Shown: positions 1 through 9,399, counted from the first letter of the stretch. The stretch: 64,000 bases of DNA from JADCCX01 sp031378805 (GCA_031378805.1 JANNEO010000029.1:1-64000), one strand, 5' to 3'. The notes: a model not told the origin generated them from the letters alone. Translations and numbers: made by a program.

Positions 1-1383
1 GATTTCGTTGCTTTTCGCCAGCAGTTGCACCTCGACATTGCGCAGCGGCGCGGCATCAGCCAGCGAACGCACCAGCACATGCACACCTTCGCCGGAGGAG
101 AAGCTTGTCAGGCCAAGGTCCGACACGACGAACCACTGGGCGCTGGAGCCGCCCTCGTCGGAATCGTCATCCTCCGCCGCACGCGGTGTGGCCGTCTCTG
201 CTTGCCCCGTGACCGCACGCGCCACCATGAGATAAACGCCGGGCTGCAGCTTGCCGAGCGCTTCCGTCACCGGGAACGCTGTCGTCACGTCCTTATTGAG
301 GTCCGGCTTGATGTCCATCGTGCCGGACCAGACCTTCTGCCCTCGCGTTTCCGACAATTCCTTGATCTCCGAGCGGGAAACCTCGCTGAGGAAATCCGAG
401 CCATGCACGGTGTTGATCAGGTTGCGATCGCCCACGCGCACGATATCCAGCCCGACCTTGGCCGTGTTGACCGAAACCAGCGGCAGGCCCTGCTGGCCCG
501 TGCGGGGCAGCACGTAGTTCTTGCCGGTGAAGCGCACGGACGGCGCACGGTCACGGACGTAAATCTCGTAATCCGCATTCTTGAGCAGCACCTCGCCAGG
601 GATGGCGGAGGGAATGCCCTGGCGCAGCACGATGCCATAGCGCTCGCCGTGGCGCAGGCCTTCGACACAGACCTGGGAGTCCTCGGCCGTCACTGCGGTG
701 TCGGCCCTGGCGCCCGTCACGGCGACGAAGGGCGCGAAATCGACACGGCCCCGCGCCAGGGGTTCCGAGAAGGTGAAGCACGCACGCGGCGTGGCAGAAT
801 CCGCATCCGTCTTGTTCTCGGTCACGCGGAAGCCTCGCTTCTCACGCAATTCATCATAAGACTTGCGTGCCTCAGCATTGTCCTGGGCATCCAAACTCAG
901 GCGATAGCTGGTGAGCGCGGGACGCCACATCTCGCGCTGCTCGAACACAGCGGCGAGTGTGCGCAGCGAGGCCGCCTCGTCCGGTTTCGTGCCCGAGCGC
1001 TGGTAGGCGAGATAGGCAGCGGCCAGCGCACGTTCCTGCAATTCATAGCGCTCGCGGTAGTCCTTCGGATCGATGGCACGGGCAACGCGCGACATCAGCC
1101 GCCACCCATCCGGCGAGCGCGGATCGGCAATCACAGCCTGATTGGCCAGCGGAAGCGCGCGGCGGGCCTCGTTGCGGGCAAGCAGCGCCTCGGCCTGGCG
1201 GACAAGCGCCCGCGCATCGACCGCGCCTGACACTGCAACCTCACGCTTGAGGCGCTCCTCCAGAGTGACGCCGCTGGCAGCCAGATCATCACGGACAAAG
1301 GCCTTCTGCGCCTGGACGGCACTGGCGAGCAGGCCAACAAGAAGTGCTGCAGCAAAGGCAAACGAGCGTGAAACCGACATCAT
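1..1383 (-). CDS. Alpha-2-macroglobulin family protein, N-terminal part (cut by window start)
   Basis: The minus strand is open from an ATG at 1383 to the window edge, giving the first 461 residues of a larger protein. It begins with a signal peptide (MMSVSRSFAFAAALLVGLLA, then SAVQA), followed by a helical, repeat-like region (about residues 40-180) and beta-rich macroglobulin-type segments such as LQPGVYLMVARA and QWFVVSDLGL that are typical of the large bacterial YfhM-like proteins. These are periplasmic protease traps, in many bacteria encoded beside penicillin-binding protein 1C. The thioester region would lie outside the window. A GGGGGA ribosome site sits about six bases before the ATG; a second in-frame ATG follows directly at 1380. 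Family assignment is by motif pattern; whether this is a thioester-containing or thioester-less type cannot be seen. Confidence 0.75.
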   Translation of the reverse strand, partial: MMSVSRSFAFAAALLVGLLASAVQAQKAFVRDDLAASGVTLEERLKREVAVSGAVDARALVRQAEALLARNEARRALPLANQAVIADPRSPDGWRLMSRVARAIDPKDYRERYELQERALAAAYLAYQRSGTKPDEAASLRTLAAVFEQREMWRPALTSYRLSLDAQDNAEARKSYDELREKRGFRVTENKTDADSATPRACFTFSEPLARGRVDFAPFVAVTGARADTAVTAEDSQVCVEGLRHGERYGIVLRQGIPSAIPGEVLLKNADYEIYVRDRAPSVRFTGKNYVLPRTGQQGLPLVSVNTAKVGLDIVRVGDRNLINTVHGSDFLSEVSRSEIKELSETRGQKVWSGTMDIKPDLNKDVTTAFPVTEALGKLQPGVYLMVARAVTGQAETATPRAAEDDDSDEGGSSAQWFVVSDLGLTSFSSGEGVHVLVRSLADAAPLRNVEVQLLAKSNEI

Positions 1384-1680
1384 CAAATCCCCCGTGCAAA
1401 TTCCCTGTACAAAATCCCGAAGCAACGACGCGATCCAGTGCAGGGCAGCATCACGGCGGGATCATGGCAATGAGGACAGGCTAGCAGGCTGCGGGAGGAG
1501 CGCAATGGTGCTGTGGGGCGGGGGCAGAGCTAACCAGTGGACTGCATCCGCTTTGTGGAGCGGAGCGCTTGCGGAATCCCAGGAGAGGGCTGGGCGTGCT
1601 GACGATGCACATGAAATCATGTCCCCGTACTGCCCTAATGCCCATGGCCGTTTAAAAAACCGTCCTGAAATGCGTCCATC
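1384..1680. other. Intergenic stretch with a short inverted repeat
   Basis: About 300 bases separate the macroglobulin gene start from the autotransporter stop. It must hold the promoter of the macroglobulin gene. The only structure I see is the inverted repeat ACATGA-AA-TCATGT at 1609-1622. No clear intrinsic terminator or open reading frame with a credible start was found. Confidence 0.4.
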
Positions 1681-4600
1681 TCACCAGGTGAGGCGCGCCC
1701 CGCCTTCCACGCGATGGGCGTTGGAGTTAGAGCGATATTCCCCGGAGTATCCGGCAAACATCCTGAACCTCGAGGTAAGCTCGGCAGTGAGCTTGACACT
1801 CGCATTGAACGCATCGCGCCCTGGCCCGGCTGTCTGCAGCAACATGGGCTGATCAACAAGGTTCGCGCGGAACGATGTGGTGGAGTCGCTGAGGCTGCGC
1901 CCCCAGGCAAGGCTGGCTTCCGGTAAGAACACTATGCCATTGGGCCCTGCAATTGTCGCACCGAAGGCAAGACCCGCGCGGCCTTGCACGCTTGCGAAGC
2001 GCTGACCGGGGAAACTCAAGCCAAATGCTCCTGCGCCCGTCTCTGCAAAAGCCGAACGCTTCAGGTCTCCATAAGAAAGCCCGATGAAAGGCTTCACCCA
2101 GAGTGGAACTCCGGCTGTGAAGCGGAAGCGGTGGCCCACCTCGGCATTGCCGATTAACCCGAGGCCGCCGGTGGAGGACAAAGCAACTGTGGAGGCGCCG
2201 CCGAACGTCATCGTTCGCTGCGTGCTGAATTCGGAATAGGTGAGGCCGGCCAGGGCATCCACCTCAAAGCCGTCCTTCGAGAAAGACCCGTACACCGCTC
2301 CAAGATAGCTTGTCGTATCGCCCGAGAGGCCTTCACCGGTGGTCCGGCTGCGCGCATAGCTTGCTGCGGCCCCCAGCACGAAGGTCGAGGTCAATGGGAT
2401 ATCGCCACCGATGACCAGGCCGCCGCCGCTGGCGCGGGTGCCAGGTGTGCCGGCTTCTCCTCCGGTACGGGACCATTGACCGAACAATTTTCCCCATACA
2501 GAGGGCCCCTCGGCACGGATCGAGCCGGAGCTTGCGGGCTCTCCAAGCGGCGCGTAACTCGCCACCATTTGGCCAGCCGCCAAGGATAGACCGCCACCTC
2601 CGGACATAGCCATGATGGGTAGTGACCCGCCGGAACCTGCACCTCCAGACCGCAAGGCCCCGATCCGATCGCCAATCAGCCCTGAGAATTGCTGGCCCGA
2701 AGCGAAGGCGCTGCGGAGCGAAGCAGCATGTCCGGAACCCGACATCTGCTGCAGAGCCGAGGAAATTTCCTGGGGTCCGAGCCAGGAAAGCCGTTCGAAA
2801 ATCTCTGTGGCGGGTCCGCTGACGGCTCCCGTCGCCCCATTCTGCATCCGGTCAAGCGCCTGGCCGACCGCTGATTGGCTGCGGCTGAGGTTAATCCCGT
2901 GGGCACTCAGGTTGGCAAATGAGGTTGGCATGACAGCCAGCGTGATCGACGTCGAATCGTAGAGCAGCGCCATGCGGGTGTTGGGACCGAGTCCCGAGAC
3001 GCCGTTCTCATCCACCTCCGTCTCAATTCGCGCGAAGCGCCCAAGGACGCGTGCGCCGTCTTCCGCCAAGACAACCCGGAAACGATCTCCGATGTGCGGG
3101 GTGAAGGTGTTATCCGCGCCCTCATCCTGGCCCCGGAAGCTGGCAAGAAAGCTGCCTCCAGCCTGGAAGGTTTTGCCGGCGCCGAAAATGACAAGTCGAC
3201 TGTAGCTGCCAGGGCCGCCTGCGTCTGAAATGCCGTCGATATCGGCCTGGAATTGTCCGCCCGCTTTTACCGTGACGTTGCCGTTCACGTACATTTCCGA
3301 TGGCCCGACACCCGGCTTGAGGGATCCGTTCACGACAACGTCGCCAAAGACCAGGCCGTCGCCCAGCAAGCGTGCGTTTGCTCCAACCGTTACGGTCGGA
3401 GTGCGCAAGGTGCCCTCGACCACCAGATCTCCCGAGGATATGGTAACGCCGCCGCGAAACTCTGCAACGCCGGCTATGATGAGGTCGCCGTCATTCGCGC
3501 CGCGGTTGCCGCTGCGCGTGCCCTGCACATTCAATTCACGGTCCGTGCTGATCGGCGCGGCCCAGGTCTGGGTCTGGCCGGCCGGAATGTTCTGCACGAA
3601 TGTATCGGGGATCGCGTCGATCTGCGGACCAGCCGCTAGCGCCTTGTCGAGCCGCACAAGGCCGTGGCCATAGATGCGGTCCACGCCTCGGTCGCCCAGA
3701 TCATCGGCCGTGGCGAACATGAGGCGGATGATGTCCCGCGCGCTGTAATTGGGGTAGGCTTCCATCAGCACCGCAATGACGCCCGAGACATGGGGCGTGG
3801 CCATAGAGGTGCCGTTCTTGAACGCGTAGCCGAGATTGGCGTCTGGCCCGATGTATGGGACAGCCTGTGAGGGATTGGGCGAAGAGCTTGGCAGTCCCTG
3901 GACGACAGTGGACAGGATGCCGTTGCTTGTGCCGCCATTGGTGCCGCCACCTGGTGCGGAAATGCACCATGCCGCCGCAACGCCGCAGCGGTTGGAGTCC
4001 GCAGAGATAACGAAATTGTGGTCGAGATTGGCGACGGCAACAATGAAACCGGGCATCCGGCTTAGCGCGGAGAAGTCGTAGTTTCTGCCGCCGTCATCAT
4101 AGGCGCCAAACCGCGCATTGACCGGCCGAATGAAGGGAAACAGGGGAACGCCTGTTGGATTCTGCGCTTGAATGGGCGCGGTCGCAAAATCGTTGCCGGT
4201 GGCGTAGACTAACACCTTCCCGGCTGCGACCGCGCTCTGTACGGCGTTGAATTCGGCGCCCAGTGAGCCTGTGACCCAGGTGAGCTCTCCAGGCGATGCT
4301 GAAGGCCCGTAGCTGCCATTGATGATGCGCACATCCGCTTGACTTGCAGCGTAGTGAAGCGACTGCACCGTATCGCCTCCGGTCGCAACGCCCTTGAGGG
4401 CAATAATGTTCGCGCTTGGCGCGATTCCCATCATGCCAATGCCGTTCAGGTTGGCCGCAATCGTTCCCGCCACATGAGTGCCATGTGAACCGCGATCATC
4501 CATGATGTCGAGATCGAAGGTGCCGTCGACGCGCACCCGTCGGCTGCGGATATCCAGTCGTCCGGCCAAATCCGGATGAACGTAGGCGAAGCCCTGGTTC

Positions 4601-5481
4601 TGATCGTTGGGGTTGTTGAAGCGTGCATCTATCCCGCTGTCGATGACGGCAATCGTGACGCCGCGTCCGCGCCAGCCGTTCAGGCCATTTGGGCCTGTCA
4701 GATTGAGGGCAAACGCCTGCCCGATCGCAGTATTGCCCCAGTTGGCCCCAAACTCGCGGCGGAATATATCCGTGTAGAGCGGAATCAGATCGGTACGCTG
4801 CGGGGCCCACCCGTAGTTATCCTGCACGGTGAACGGAGCGATGCGGGCTGGAAAATAGCCCCAGGAATCGAACACGGAGGCCGAACGGGTGGCCGAGACG
4901 CGTGCCGTGACCGGCAGAGCCGTTCCAACCCCATCTGCAGAACGTTGCGTGGACGCGCGAGTCGCGGACAAGGCCGCTGCAAACACGTCTGTGCGCGCTG
5001 GCGAGTAAGCCTGCGTGGCCAGAAGCACGCCGATCTCGCCGGCGCGTCCAAAGTCAGCAAGGCCATCGGGCAGAAGCGACGCTGCGAAGCCTACGATGGC
5101 GTCGCGGGAATCGGGTTTTTGGCGGGTCTGGTTCACAACCTCGGCGATCAGTGTCCGCCGCCCTCGCGCCCCGCGCTCCAAAAGCGCCTTGATGCCATCC
5201 GCCGACACAGGCGCTGCTTTCGTGATGGTCTTTGGTTTATCTGGTGCAGCGGTTGCGGCATGACTGGTTAGAACCTGAGCACCCAGTCCAAGGCAGAGTA
5301 CCAGAGCCAGGTAACTTGTGGTCGACCGCGCCGTCGAATTTACACCCAAACGAACCGAACGGCTCCCTGGCGTCTTTAGAATATCTATCCACCATCGCAG
5401 CGCCCAAAAATGGCGACCGATGTCAAACACCCTGCGATTGCCCCCAAATCGTGCCGGCTTCAGGCCAGATTCTAAATGCAT
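1681..5481 (-). CDS. Subtilisin-like (S8) serine protease autotransporter
   Basis: Secreted or surface-anchored protease exported by the type V (autotransporter) route. The S8 catalytic triad is visible as DSGID (codons near 4641), HGTHVAGT (His codon near 4485) and GTSMATPHVSG (Ser codon near 3806). A PATR-like beta-helix linker follows (TLRTPTVTVGANARLLGDG, VVVNGSLKPG). The last roughly 280 residues form an autotransporter beta-barrel that starts near VWGKLFGQWSRTGG and ends in the aromatic terminus GGARLTW. A hydrophobic signal segment (SYLALVLCLGLGAQVLTS) lies well inside the open frame, so the start is uncertain. The frame is open to an ATG at 5616; I chose ATG 5481, which leaves a long autotransporter-style leader. 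A TTG at 5349 with GGGAG upstream would give a normal-length signal peptide. Function in autoprocessing or nutrient protein degradation is inference. Confidence 0.85.
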   Translation of the reverse strand: MHLESGLKPARFGGNRRVFDIGRHFWALRWWIDILKTPGSRSVRLGVNSTARSTTSYLALVLCLGLGAQVLTSHAATAAPDKPKTITKAAPVSADGIKALLERGARGRRTLIAEVVNQTRQKPDSRDAIVGFAASLLPDGLADFGRAGEIGVLLATQAYSPARTDVFAAALSATRASTQRSADGVGTALPVTARVSATRSASVFDSWGYFPARIAPFTVQDNYGWAPQRTDLIPLYTDIFRREFGANWGNTAIGQAFALNLTGPNGLNGWRGRGVTIAVIDSGIDARFNNPNDQNQGFAYVHPDLAGRLDIRSRRVRVDGTFDLDIMDDRGSHGTHVAGTIAANLNGIGMMGIAPSANIIALKGVATGGDTVQSLHYAASQADVRIINGSYGPSASPGELTWVTGSLGAEFNAVQSAVAAGKVLVYATGNDFATAPIQAQNPTGVPLFPFIRPVNARFGAYDDGGRNYDFSALSRMPGFIVAVANLDHNFVISADSNRCGVAAAWCISAPGGGTNGGTSNGILSTVVQGLPSSSPNPSQAVPYIGPDANLGYAFKNGTSMATPHVSGVIAVLMEAYPNYSARDIIRLMFATADDLGDRGVDRIYGHGLVRLDKALAAGPQIDAIPDTFVQNIPAGQTQTWAAPISTDRELNVQGTRSGNRGANDGDLIIAGVAEFRGGVTISSGDLVVEGTLRTPTVTVGANARLLGDGLVFGDVVVNGSLKPGVGPSEMYVNGNVTVKAGGQFQADIDGISDAGGPGSYSRLVIFGAGKTFQAGGSFLASFRGQDEGADNTFTPHIGDRFRVVLAEDGARVLGRFARIETEVDENGVSGLGPNTRMALLYDSTSITLAVMPTSFANLSAHGINLSRSQSAVGQALDRMQNGATGAVSGPATEIFERLSWLGPQEISSALQQMSGSGHAASLRSAFASGQQFSGLIGDRIGALRSGGAGSGGSLPIMAMSGGGGLSLAAGQMVASYAPLGEPASSGSIRAEGPSVWGKLFGQWSRTGGEAGTPGTRASGGGLVIGGDIPLTSTFVLGAAASYARSRTTGEGLSGDTTSYLGAVYGSFSKDGFEVDALAGLTYSEFSTQRTMTFGGASTVALSSTGGLGLIGNAEVGHRFRFTAGVPLWVKPFIGLSYGDLKRSAFAETGAGAFGLSFPGQRFASVQGRAGLAFGATIAGPNGIVFLPEASLAWGRSLSDSTTSFRANLVDQPMLLQTAGPGRDAFNASVKLTAELTSRFRMFAGYSGEYRSNSNAHRVEGGARLTW

Positions 5482-5694
5482 TCTGATGTCTATGGACGTT
5501 GTCCGCGCTGGAGATCGCGCCTGGGAGATAAAATCTGAACGCACATCTGCCCCCTCTTCATTCCGTCCAGATCGATATTGGATCGTATGCGCAAGTCCAG
5601 GTCCATTTTTGGACATATTCTAGAGCTGCTGGGGGTGGGCCGGACGAATTTCACAGTCTGCAGCACCCCGCCTTTTGATTGGATCTGGCATTTC

Positions 5695-5760
5695 GGCGTT
5701 ACGGCGTTACGGACGTTACGGGCATTACGAGCGTTACGGGGGGCGTTACGGGCGTTACGG
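5695..5760. repeat. Tandem array of seven GGCGTTAC-like units
   Basis: Seven imperfect tandem copies with a C(G/A)TTAC core occur here: units of 8, 8, 9, 9, 9, 12 and 9 bases (GGCGTTAC, GGCGTTAC, GGACGTTAC, GGGCATTAC, GAGCGTTAC, GGGGGGCGTTAC, GGGCGTTAC). They lie between the hmgA stop and the autotransporter start, about 80-215 bases upstream of the candidate autotransporter ATGs. Such an array could be a slippage-prone (phase-variable) promoter spacer or a set of direct-repeat regulator sites. The sequence alone does not decide. Confidence 0.8.
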
Positions 5761-5887
5761 GGACACGATCTCAATTGCATGAATACGCTGTCCCAACATT
5801 CCGCCTCATCCTGCTCGCAAAGCGATAACAGCTTCCGGTTTCTTCCGCTGCGCTCCAGAAAACGGTAGCAGTCCCCGTTTTGCTCTC

Positions 5888-7270
5888 TCACCACACCTCC
5901 CGCTTGGTCGGATCGAACCGCTTCTTCATGTCCGCCCAGCAGTCGATGTAATCCTTCTGCAGTCCGGCCAGACCCGCCGCATACTTCGTCACGCGCTGTG
6001 GCAGGCGTGTTTCGAACATGAACGCCATGGTGCCAGTCAACTTGTGCGGCTTCAGTTCCACCGTGCTGGCCTTCTCGTAGGCTGGCGCATCGGGCCCGTG
6101 CGGCAACATCATGTTGTGCAGGCTGAAGCCGCCAGGCACGAAACCCTCCGGCTTGGCGTCATAGACGCCGTAGATCAGCCCCATGAACTCGCTCATGATG
6201 TTGCGATGATACCACGGCGGGCGGAAGGTATTCTCGGCCACCATCCAGCGCTCGGGGAAGATCACGAAATCGATGTTGGCCGTGCCGGGTTCGCCGGACG
6301 GCGAGGTCATCACCGTGAAGATCGACGGGTCCGGGTGGTCGAAGCCGATGGCACCCACGGGCGAGAAAGTGCGCAGGTCGTATTTGTAGGGCGCGTAATT
6401 GCCATGCCAGGCCACCACATCCAGCGGGGATTGGCTGATTTCCGTGGCATAGAGCTGCCCGCCCCATTTCACATGCAGCAGCGCCTTGCCCTCCTTGTCC
6501 TCATAAGCTGCGACCGGCGTGAGGAAATCACGTGGGTTGGCCAGGCAGTTGGCGCCGATGGGGCCGCGATCCGGCAGCGTGAGTGCGCCGCCATAATTCT
6601 CGCAGACATAGGCACGCGCAGGAACTGGTCCATTTTCCCCGTCAATCAGTTCGACCCGGAAAATGACGCCGCGCGGAATGATGACGATCTCGCCGGGTAT
6701 GGCGTCGATCACGCCGAACTCCGTGCAGAAGCGCAAGGCACCCTGCTGCGGCACGATCATCAGTTCGCCATCCGCATTGAAGAAGTACTCGTCCAGCATC
6801 GAACGTGTGACGAGCGCGACATGCGCGGCCATGCCGCTTTGCGAATCCGCATCGCCCGCAACCGTGATTGTGGCGAGACCTTCGACAAAGTTCTGCTTCG
6901 CTTTCGGCAGCGCGATGGGATCCCAGCGCAACTGGCCGATCGGCATGTCGTGCTCGTCGCGGTCAAGGCCACCGGTGCGAATGAGGCCGCGATCCACTTT
7001 TTTGAACTTGCGGGTATGCTTCACGGTAGGGCGGATGCGGTACAGCCAGGAGCGCTGGTTGGTGGCCTGCGGTGCCGTGAAGGGCGAGCCGGAGAGCTGC
7101 TCGGCATACAACCCATAGGCCGGTCGCTGCGGCGAATTGCGGCCCACTGGCAAGGCGCCGGGCAGCGTTTCAGTCTCGAAGCTGTTGCCGAAGCCGGACA
7201 TGTAGCGCGTGTCGGTGACCGAAAGCGCCTCTGGCTTGCCCCGCGAAACGGGCGCGACGTGCTTGTTCAT
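5888..7270 (-). CDS. hmgA: Homogentisate 1,2-dioxygenase
   Basis: Cytoplasmic non-haem iron enzyme that opens the ring of homogentisate to maleylacetoacetate in tyrosine/phenylalanine breakdown. The 460-residue protein has the usual family length and very recognisable conserved blocks: SGFGNSFETE near residue 25, ENYGGALTLPDRG in the middle, and FRPPWYHRNIMSEFMG and LHNMMLPHGPD in the cupin core that carries the iron ligands. The ATG at 7270 is preceded by a GAGGTCC ribosome-site-like stretch. Maleylacetoacetate isomerase and fumarylacetoacetase, often linked to hmgA, are not in the window. A palindromic operator-like sequence lies 20 bases upstream of the start. Confidence 0.97.
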   Translation of the reverse strand: MNKHVAPVSRGKPEALSVTDTRYMSGFGNSFETETLPGALPVGRNSPQRPAYGLYAEQLSGSPFTAPQATNQRSWLYRIRPTVKHTRKFKKVDRGLIRTGGLDRDEHDMPIGQLRWDPIALPKAKQNFVEGLATITVAGDADSQSGMAAHVALVTRSMLDEYFFNADGELMIVPQQGALRFCTEFGVIDAIPGEIVIIPRGVIFRVELIDGENGPVPARAYVCENYGGALTLPDRGPIGANCLANPRDFLTPVAAYEDKEGKALLHVKWGGQLYATEISQSPLDVVAWHGNYAPYKYDLRTFSPVGAIGFDHPDPSIFTVMTSPSGEPGTANIDFVIFPERWMVAENTFRPPWYHRNIMSEFMGLIYGVYDAKPEGFVPGGFSLHNMMLPHGPDAPAYEKASTVELKPHKLTGTMAFMFETRLPQRVTKYAAGLAGLQKDYIDCWADMKKRFDPTKREVW

Positions 7271-7289
7271 GGAACGGACCTCATGATTA

Positions 7290-7313
7290 AATTAGTTGCG
7301 TATGTAACTAATT
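7290..7313. promoter_or_regulatory. Palindromic operator-like site upstream of hmgA
   Basis: AATTAGTT-N8-AACTAATT is a 24-base inverted repeat with nearly all positions paired (arms perfect over eight bases each). It sits 20 bases before the hmgA start, where it would overlap the promoter or leader. Its size and AT-rich arms resemble MarR-family operators, which often control homogentisate genes; the regulator gene is not adjacent. It could also affect the divergent cpoB promoter. Confidence 0.6.
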
Positions 7314-7444
7314 TTCGCTGTCTTGACCAGTGTCATCTCCCCCTTGGCGTCCGGCCTGGGGCATTCAGCCCCGGTTCAATTCGGCGCGGCCACACTGCGA
7401 ACAATGTTTGCTGAGATCGGAAAATCAGGTAAGAGGCTGAAACC

Positions 7445-8365
7445 ATGACTCTTTCACGCTTGATCAGAACATTGTCGCTGGGCGCCTCGGCGCTCCTCAT
7501 CGCTGTGGCGGTGCCCGCACGGGCTCAGGACGCGGCGGAACTGATGCTGCGCATCGACCGCATGGAGAATCTCATCCGCCAGCTCAACGGGCAGGTCGAG
7601 CAGGCGCAAAACCAGAACCGACGGCTTGAAGAGCAGCTCAAGCGCTTCCAAAGCGATACGGATTTTCGCTTCAAGGAAATCGGTGGCGGACGCCAGCCCG
7701 GTGCAACACCAGCGCCAGCGGGACAGCCCCCACGCCAACAGCGCAGCGATGTGTTCGATCCCAATGCCAATCCGCAGGCCGCGGGCACGCCGCTGCCCCT
7801 GGGATCACCGGGTTCAGCCACACAGCCTCGGCCACAGCGCCAGGCTGGGACAGGCGTCGTCACGAACCCCGGCCAGATCATCGCGGGGGAGGAGAATGCC
7901 ATCGGGCGTGATCCGCGCCAGCCGACAGAACTCAACCCGCAGCGCCCACAGCCAGCCAACACGGGTGCCATTCCGACGACGGCAAAGGGACAGATCGACC
8001 TGGGCAAGCAGCAGTTGCAGGGCGGAGAGTATGAAGCTGCGGAAGGCACGTTTCGAGAGTTCACGCGTTCAAAGCCCAAGGATCGCCTGCTGCCTGACGC
8101 CGTGATGGGCCTGGGTGACAGCTATTTCCAGCGTCAGCGCTGGCGGGAAGCGGCGGAGCAATATGTCGACATGACCACGAAATTCGCCAAGTCCGGACGT
8201 GCAGCGGAAGCCGAGCTAAAACTCGGGATTTCTCTGCGGGGGCTGGGCGCAGCCAAGGAAGCCTGTGACGTGCTCAACAATCACGGCCAGAAATATCCTG
8301 CCGCGCCCTCCACCATCAAGCAGGGCGTCACCCGCGAATTGCAGCGCGCGCGCTGCGGCGGATGA
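7445..8365 (+). CDS. cpoB: Tol-Pal system coordinator CpoB (YbgF-like)
   Basis: Periplasmic protein that links the Tol-Pal machine with peptidoglycan synthesis during constriction. It has a signal peptide ending in PARAQ (about residue 27), a coiled-coil trimerisation helix (LMLRIDRMENLIRQLNGQVE and following heptads to about residue 75), a long Pro/Gln/Ala-rich linker, and a C-terminal TPR domain of about 120 residues (GKQQLQGGEYEAAEGTFREF, ALGDSY-like VMGLGDSYFQRQRWREAAEQ). AAGAGG lies eight bases before the ATG. tilS overlaps its stop by four bases (ATGA), which suggests translational coupling. The tolB/pal genes expected upstream are absent; hmgA is divergent instead. Confidence 0.92.
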   Translation: MTLSRLIRTLSLGASALLIAVAVPARAQDAAELMLRIDRMENLIRQLNGQVEQAQNQNRRLEEQLKRFQSDTDFRFKEIGGGRQPGATPAPAGQPPRQQRSDVFDPNANPQAAGTPLPLGSPGSATQPRPQRQAGTGVVTNPGQIIAGEENAIGRDPRQPTELNPQRPQPANTGAIPTTAKGQIDLGKQQLQGGEYEAAEGTFREFTRSKPKDRLLPDAVMGLGDSYFQRQRWREAAEQYVDMTTKFAKSGRAAEAELKLGISLRGLGAAKEACDVLNNHGQKYPAAPSTIKQGVTRELQRARCGG

Positions 8366-9399
8366 TCGAACGGCGACCGCAAGCCGAGGCTGAACCGCTT
8401 GGTGATGCGGAGGCTGCGGCGGTGTTTGCCCCTCTCCTCGGTCACGCCAGCGGCATCCTCCTTGGCGTGTCAGGCGGTCCCGATTCGATGGCGTTGCTCG
8501 GACTTCTGGCATCCTGGGCAGGGTGTCCGCCGCTTGCTGTTGCGACAGTCGACCATCAACTGCGTGCCGAGGCCGCAGACGAAGCCAGGCAGGTGGCAGC
8601 GGTCTGCAAAGTGCTGCAAATCCCGCACGCAACCCTGCCTTGGGAGGGTGAAAAGCCAACGACCGGCGTGCAGGAAGCAGCCAGGGAGGCGCGGTATGCA
8701 CTGCTGGCACATCACGCCAGAACGCTCGGGTTCAGCCACATCGTCACGGCACATCACGCGGATGATCAGGCCGAAACGGTGCTGATGCGTCTGCTCGCGG
8801 GCAGTGGCATGAGCGGTCTTTCGGGTATGCGGCGCGTAACCACAAAAGCTGGTTGTACCCATGTCAGGCCCCTTCTCGGCATGTCCAAGGCACGCCTTGT
8901 ATTGACCTGCCAGACGCGAGCGCTGGCCTATGTCGATGATCCGGCCAACACAGGCGGGCGCAGCGGGCGGGCGCATGTCCGTCGCCTGCTGGTCGATCTT
9001 GCAGGCGAGGGGCTGACGGCGGAACGCCTGACCCGACTGGCTTGCAGGGCGGCACGTGCAGATGAGGCGCTGGAAAGTGCGGTCAGCGCGGTTCTTGATG
9101 GCGCAGCCGTCATGGTCGAGAACAGGATGGTCAGCGCGGATTGGCGAAAGGTTTCTCTCGCGCCAGCCGAACTGCGCCTTCGGGTGCTGCAGCGGCTGCT
9201 GGCAATGGGCAGAGAGCACACCCGGCCACAGCGACTTGAACGGATGGAGGCTTTGCTGGCCGCCATCGACACGGCAACAAGCGGCGATCACAGGCTGCGG
9301 CGCAGCATTGCTGACCGCATCGTCACCTTGCAGAGCCATGGGCTGCTGACGATCACCATGACCAGCCTTCGACGGCGCGGCATGGTTCTTGATCCCTGA
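8362..9399 (+). CDS. tilS: tRNA(Ile)-lysidine synthase
   Basis: Essential N-type ATP pyrophosphatase that converts the wobble C34 of tRNA-Ile(CAU) to lysidine, so that it reads AUA. The P-loop motif SGGPDS is at residues 37-42, followed by HQLRAEAADEARQV and HHADDQAETVLMRLLAGSG, all TilS hallmarks. At 345 residues it is in the shorter alphaproteobacterial range without an extended C-terminal domain. It overlaps cpoB by four bases. In many relatives ftsH follows; here an unrelated acetyltransferase-like gene comes next. Confidence 0.95.
   Translation: MIERRPQAEAEPLGDAEAAAVFAPLLGHASGILLGVSGGPDSMALLGLLASWAGCPPLAVATVDHQLRAEAADEARQVAAVCKVLQIPHATLPWEGEKPTTGVQEAAREARYALLAHHARTLGFSHIVTAHHADDQAETVLMRLLAGSGMSGLSGMRRVTTKAGCTHVRPLLGMSKARLVLTCQTRALAYVDDPANTGGRSGRAHVRRLLVDLAGEGLTAERLTRLACRAARADEALESAVSAVLDGAAVMVENRMVSADWRKVSLAPAELRLRVLQRLLAMGREHTRPQRLERMEALLAAIDTATSGDHRLRRSIADRIVTLQSHGLLTITMTSLRRRGMVLDP

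Noticed and set aside
25..1230. Long open frame of 401 codons on the plus strand
   Set aside because: It is antisense to the macroglobulin-like gene, has Arg/His-rich composition without any family motif, and arises from GC-rich codon bias.
5695..5760. Possible CRISPR array
   Set aside because: Units are 8-12 bases with no unique spacers of 25-40 bases and no cas genes nearby.
5490..5894. Minus-strand frame encoding an RNA-RNA-like peptide repeat (RNARNAPRNARN)
   Set aside because: The repeat peptide is only the translation of the GCGTTACGG tandem array; the frame overlaps the hmgA stop and lacks a ribosome site.
6044..7414. Long open frame of 456 codons on the plus strand opposite hmgA
   Set aside because: hmgA is certain on the other strand; the frame has no ribosome site or recognisable domains.
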